The notes beneath the pieces are model-generated. The model was not told the DNA's origin and made no database searches. It saw only the letters and a program-made list of their open reading frames with translations. Of a DNA stretch of 32,793 bases, positions 31,638-32,793 are shown piece by piece (the stretch's first letter is position 1; every line of letters starts with the position of its first letter). The DNA is taken from positions 1 to 32,793 of the forward strand of contig JAFTCU010000032.1 of NCBI GenBank assembly GCA_017454585.1, read 5' to 3'. This DNA is from Thermoguttaceae bacterium. GTDB lineage: Bacteria > Planctomycetota > Planctomycetia > Pirellulales > Thermoguttaceae. Both the position numbers and the translations under genes were made by a program.

Positions 31638-31839
31638 AAAACAAGTCTCCATGAGTTAAAGAAACGCTGAACTGATTCGTCCGCTCGCGATGCTTTGGAG
31701 AATCTCTGCGGACGTTCCGAAAGTGCAGATTTTAACGTAAACCTCCTGTCTTCGTCATACTTTCGGAAATGACGACTGCTAAAAAGAACGAAACCAAAAA
31801 AGAACCAAGAAAAGTCTCTTCCTTAAAACGACTGATATA

Positions 31840-31867
31840 AGTTTAACACAGAGTGTAAAAAAGTCAA
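31840..31867 (-). promoter_or_regulatory. Likely promoter of the large LRR gene
   Basis: On the minus strand TTGACT (31867-31862), a 16-bp spacer and TAAACT (31845-31840). The spacer contains ACACTCTGTGT, a small palindrome that could be a binding site. The leader would be about 200 nt. The rest of the gap 31638-31967 shows no other gene or repeat. Confidence 0.5.
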
Positions 31868-31967
31868 TAGGCTGGGGGAAATTTTTTTGTGGAACCAGCA
31901 GAAACTCAGCATTGGTTCAGCCCTCCAGCCATGAAGAAAACCCATAATTTCTTTGTTTAGTACAAAT

Positions 31968-32793
31968 TCAGCGTTTGGGCATTTCCGGCGTGTTACCCGA
32001 GCCTTTCACCTTGTCCGCGGTGTCAAAAATCACCCAGTCTTTCACTTTATTATCTTTCAGTGTATTATTATAGAACTTCCCTGTTCCTTTCTCTGCAATC
32101 GTCACACCAATATTATTCCCGTTGCGGATCTTGCATCCAATAAAGGTCGGATTCCCTGCTTTTACCACACCGATTCCCGCGTCGTTTCCGTAAATGTCGC
32201 ATTCCCGGAACTCGCCCAGGCCTTTATCGAAGACGGTGACGCCGACCTCTGTGTCGTGGATTTTACACTTGATCACGGTCGGATTTCCCGCACTGTTCAC
32301 CACGAAACCCGACATTTTCCTTCCATAAAAATCGCAGTCGTTGAATGTGCCGCGCCCTTTATCAAAGACGCAGGCTCCATGGCCATTTCCATCGTGGATG
32401 GCGCATTCGGTAACGGTCGGATCTCCTCCAAGTCGGACCGCGATTTCCCCTATTGCGTTCTCGTAGATGTCGCAGTTGATGAACTCCCCGCGCCCTTTAT
32501 TCAAGACCAGCACTCCGAGACCATTCCCGTTATGGATCTTGCATCGGGTGACGGTCGGATTACTTGATTCTTCAACCACGATTCCCTGCTTGGTATTCCC
32601 GTAAAAATCGCAGTCGTAGAACTCCCCGCGGCCCTCGTTTTCGACGATCACGCCCGCCTTGCCGCAGTCTTTGAAGACACACTTCTCAACGTCAGGATCG
32701 GCGTCTTTTCCCTCGACGGCCATGCCGCTCCCCTTCCGCGAAGTGATGATACAGCGGAAAAGTTTCGGTGTACCGCCCGTAACGTAGAAGCCG
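31968..32793 (-). CDS. Right-handed beta-helix repeat protein (5' partial at window edge)
   Basis: Runs off the right edge: the frame stays open upstream of the ATG at 32723 and reads as the same repeat (TPKLFRCIITSRKGSGMAVE), so that ATG is internal; 275 codons are visible. The protein is made of alternating coils of 22-23 residues: one type GVxVxxKGRGEFxxCDIYGN, the other GIxVxxxGNPTVTxCKIHNG. This is a NosD/pectate-lyase-like parallel beta-helix (PF13229 type). Cysteines recur at the same place in most coils and would stack. It ends in a short polar tail (GNTPEMPKR). No catalytic motif is visible; a binding or scaffold domain of a larger protein is as likely as a polysaccharide lyase. Confidence 0.85.
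   Translation of the reverse strand, partial: GFYVTGGTPKLFRCIITSRKGSGMAVEGKDADPDVEKCVFKDCGKAGVIVENEGRGEFYDCDFYGNTKQGIVVEESSNPTVTRCKIHNGNGLGVLVLNKGRGEFINCDIYENAIGEIAVRLGGDPTVTECAIHDGNGHGACVFDKGRGTFNDCDFYGRKMSGFVVNSAGNPTVIKCKIHDTEVGVTVFDKGLGEFRECDIYGNDAGIGVVKAGNPTFIGCKIRNGNNIGVTIAEKGTGKFYNNTLKDNKVKDWVIFDTADKVKGSGNTPEMPKR

Overview
The window looks like a piece of a plant-polysaccharide-degrading, probably gut-associated bacterium of the Planctomycetota or a neighbouring PVC lineage. This is inferred, not proven. The signs are a PEP-CTERM surface protein with autotransporter-type beta-strand repeats, Tat-exported GH10 and GH5 glycosidases, BspA-type leucine-rich repeat proteins, a long beta-helix protein, a YkgJ cysteine-cluster protein, and a receiver-like protein of a kind I associate with planctomycetes. 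There are no rRNA or tRNA genes, no insertion sequences with a transposase and no CRISPR array.

Layout. 1-1654: 3' part of a PEP-CTERM beta-repeat protein. 2001-5167: a two-gene unit (GH5-like glycosidase, GH84-type beta-N-acetylglucosaminidase) behind a perfect sigma70 promoter. 5472-9367, minus strand: an LRR protein, an alpha/beta-hydrolase esterase and an SGNH esterase, all secreted. 9401-14214, minus strand: transglutaminase-like protein, ppx and ppk1, a polyphosphate operon. 14442-15452: a lone OppD-type ATPase. 15687-17825, minus: glycogen phosphorylase. 18007-18429, minus: a type IVb pilin-like protein. 18967-21670: a CBM9-like protein, a YbgC-type thioesterase, a YkgJ protein and a sugar-phosphate transferase. 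22008-25201: GH10 and GH5 enzymes with nearly identical Tat leaders. 25409-26236, minus: receiver-like protein. 26436-28029: thioredoxin, folE and fabZ. 28330-31637, minus: TatD nuclease and a second, larger LRR protein. 31968-32793, minus: 3' part of a right-handed beta-helix protein.

The secreted esterases and glycosidases would debranch and cut xylan, beta-glucan and amino-sugar polymers. Glycogen phosphorylase and the Ppk/Ppx pair suggest that surplus carbon and phosphate are stored.

The most unusual feature lies between the genes. At least seven families of short, highly structured elements, here called R1 to R7, fill nearly every gap over about 100 bp that follows a stop codon, including all four gaps between convergent genes. 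They are absent from tight operon junctions. Several share one design: conserved outer arms around a hairpin tip whose sequence changes between copies while usually staying self-complementary. R1 and R2 copies also tend to end in outward-facing, terminator-like hairpins. One composite is bounded by 23-bp inverted repeats and contains other families, like a small non-autonomous mobile unit.
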